Of a stretch of 5,479 nucleotides of DNA, positions 5,381 to 5,479 are shown piece after piece. Location: the NCBI GenBank assembly GCA_027435495.1, contig DAHZZC010000673.1, forward strand, positions 1 to 5,479, given 5' to 3'. Numbering within the stretch: position 1 is the stretch's first letter; each line of letters starts with the position of its first letter. The notes beneath the pieces were generated by a model, which saw only the letters and a program-made list of their open reading frames with translations, was not told the DNA's origin and did no database searches. The translations under genes were made by a program, and so were the position numbers. The stretch is from Planctomycetales bacterium (GTDB lineage Bacteria > Planctomycetota > Planctomycetia > Isosphaerales > Isosphaeraceae).

Positions 5381-5459
5381 GGTCGATCGAAGTCTCCGCT
5401 GGCCTGACGCAAGGGTACAGGGATGTTGGGCGGGCGATCAATCGGGAGACCGGAGGAAC

Positions 5460-5477
5460 CACGAAAAACACGAAGGG
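5460..5477. repeat. Two 9-bp CACGAA units, part of an interspersed-repeat-like motif
   Basis: CACGAAAAA (5460-5468) is followed directly by CACGAAGGG (5469-5477), giving CACGAA twice at 9-bp spacing, in the intergenic region upstream of the peptidase. Similar CACGAAGAACACGAAG-type words are, from memory, scattered through intergenic regions of planctomycete genomes. The copy runs into the window edge, so its full extent is unknown. Confidence 0.45.
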
Positions 5478-5479
5478 CA

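Noticed and set aside
5368..5412. Longer start of the peptidase gene at 5412
   Set aside because: The added 15 residues are polar and charged, precede the signal-like segment, and overlap the GGAGGA ribosome binding site of the start at 5367.
5414..5441. Minus-strand promoter for the peptidase beginning with TTGATC (5436-5441)
   Set aside because: At 16-17 bp downstream the best -10 candidates (TGTACC or GTACCC) match the consensus poorly, so I do not call it.
1..5479. CRISPR arrays, tRNA or rRNA genes, insertion sequences
   Set aside because: I saw no regularly spaced long repeats, no cloverleaf or rRNA-like segments and no transposase or terminal inverted repeats; the window is nearly filled by the five genes and the HSP90 fragment.

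Overview
The window is 5.5 kb of high-GC bacterial chromosome (roughly 57-77% GC in the 60-base lines I counted by hand). It looks like a planctomycete, most plausibly an Isosphaera/Singulisphaera/Paludisphaera-type organism. That placement rests on GC content, codon bias, gene families that resemble planctomycete and actinobacterial ones from memory, and a CACGAA-type 9-bp repeat at the right edge. No database was searched, so it is an inference.

Layout. (1) Bases 2-1018 (+) hold the C-terminal half of an HSP90-family chaperone whose N-terminal ATPase domain lies upstream of the window. (2) Bases 1015-2127 (+) encode a 370-aa, all-helical, TPR-like protein joined to HSP90 by an ATGA stop/start overlap and a strong ribosome binding site. 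(3) Bases 2128-2228 are a short intergenic region with a GC hairpin, a candidate promoter and an 11-bp direct repeat flanking it. (4) Bases 2229-3282 (+) are a tight three-gene cluster, again with ATGA overlaps at both junctions: a 112-aa protein of unknown function, a 175-aa HEPN-like helical protein and a 64-aa peptide with an ordered head and a disordered tail. (5) Bases 3292-5367 (-) encode a 691-aa prolyl oligopeptidase (S9A) with a complete catalytic triad, converging on the cluster with only a 9-bp gap. (6) Bases 5368-5479 are the upstream region of the peptidase, with its ribosome binding site and an interspersed-repeat-like motif.

How the parts work together. The HSP90/TPR pair is translationally coupled. 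It is a plausible chaperone with a dedicated TPR-like partner, recalling in outline the eukaryotic Hsp90-TPR co-chaperone arrangement, although no MEEVD tail is present. The three-gene cluster is the best candidate for an undescribed system: compact, strictly coupled, with a HEPN-like protein between two small uncharacterised proteins and somewhat lower GC than the HSP90 gene. A toxin-antitoxin-like, RNA-binding or stress module is possible but not demonstrated. The peptidase is a separate, probably exported, housekeeping or nutritional enzyme.
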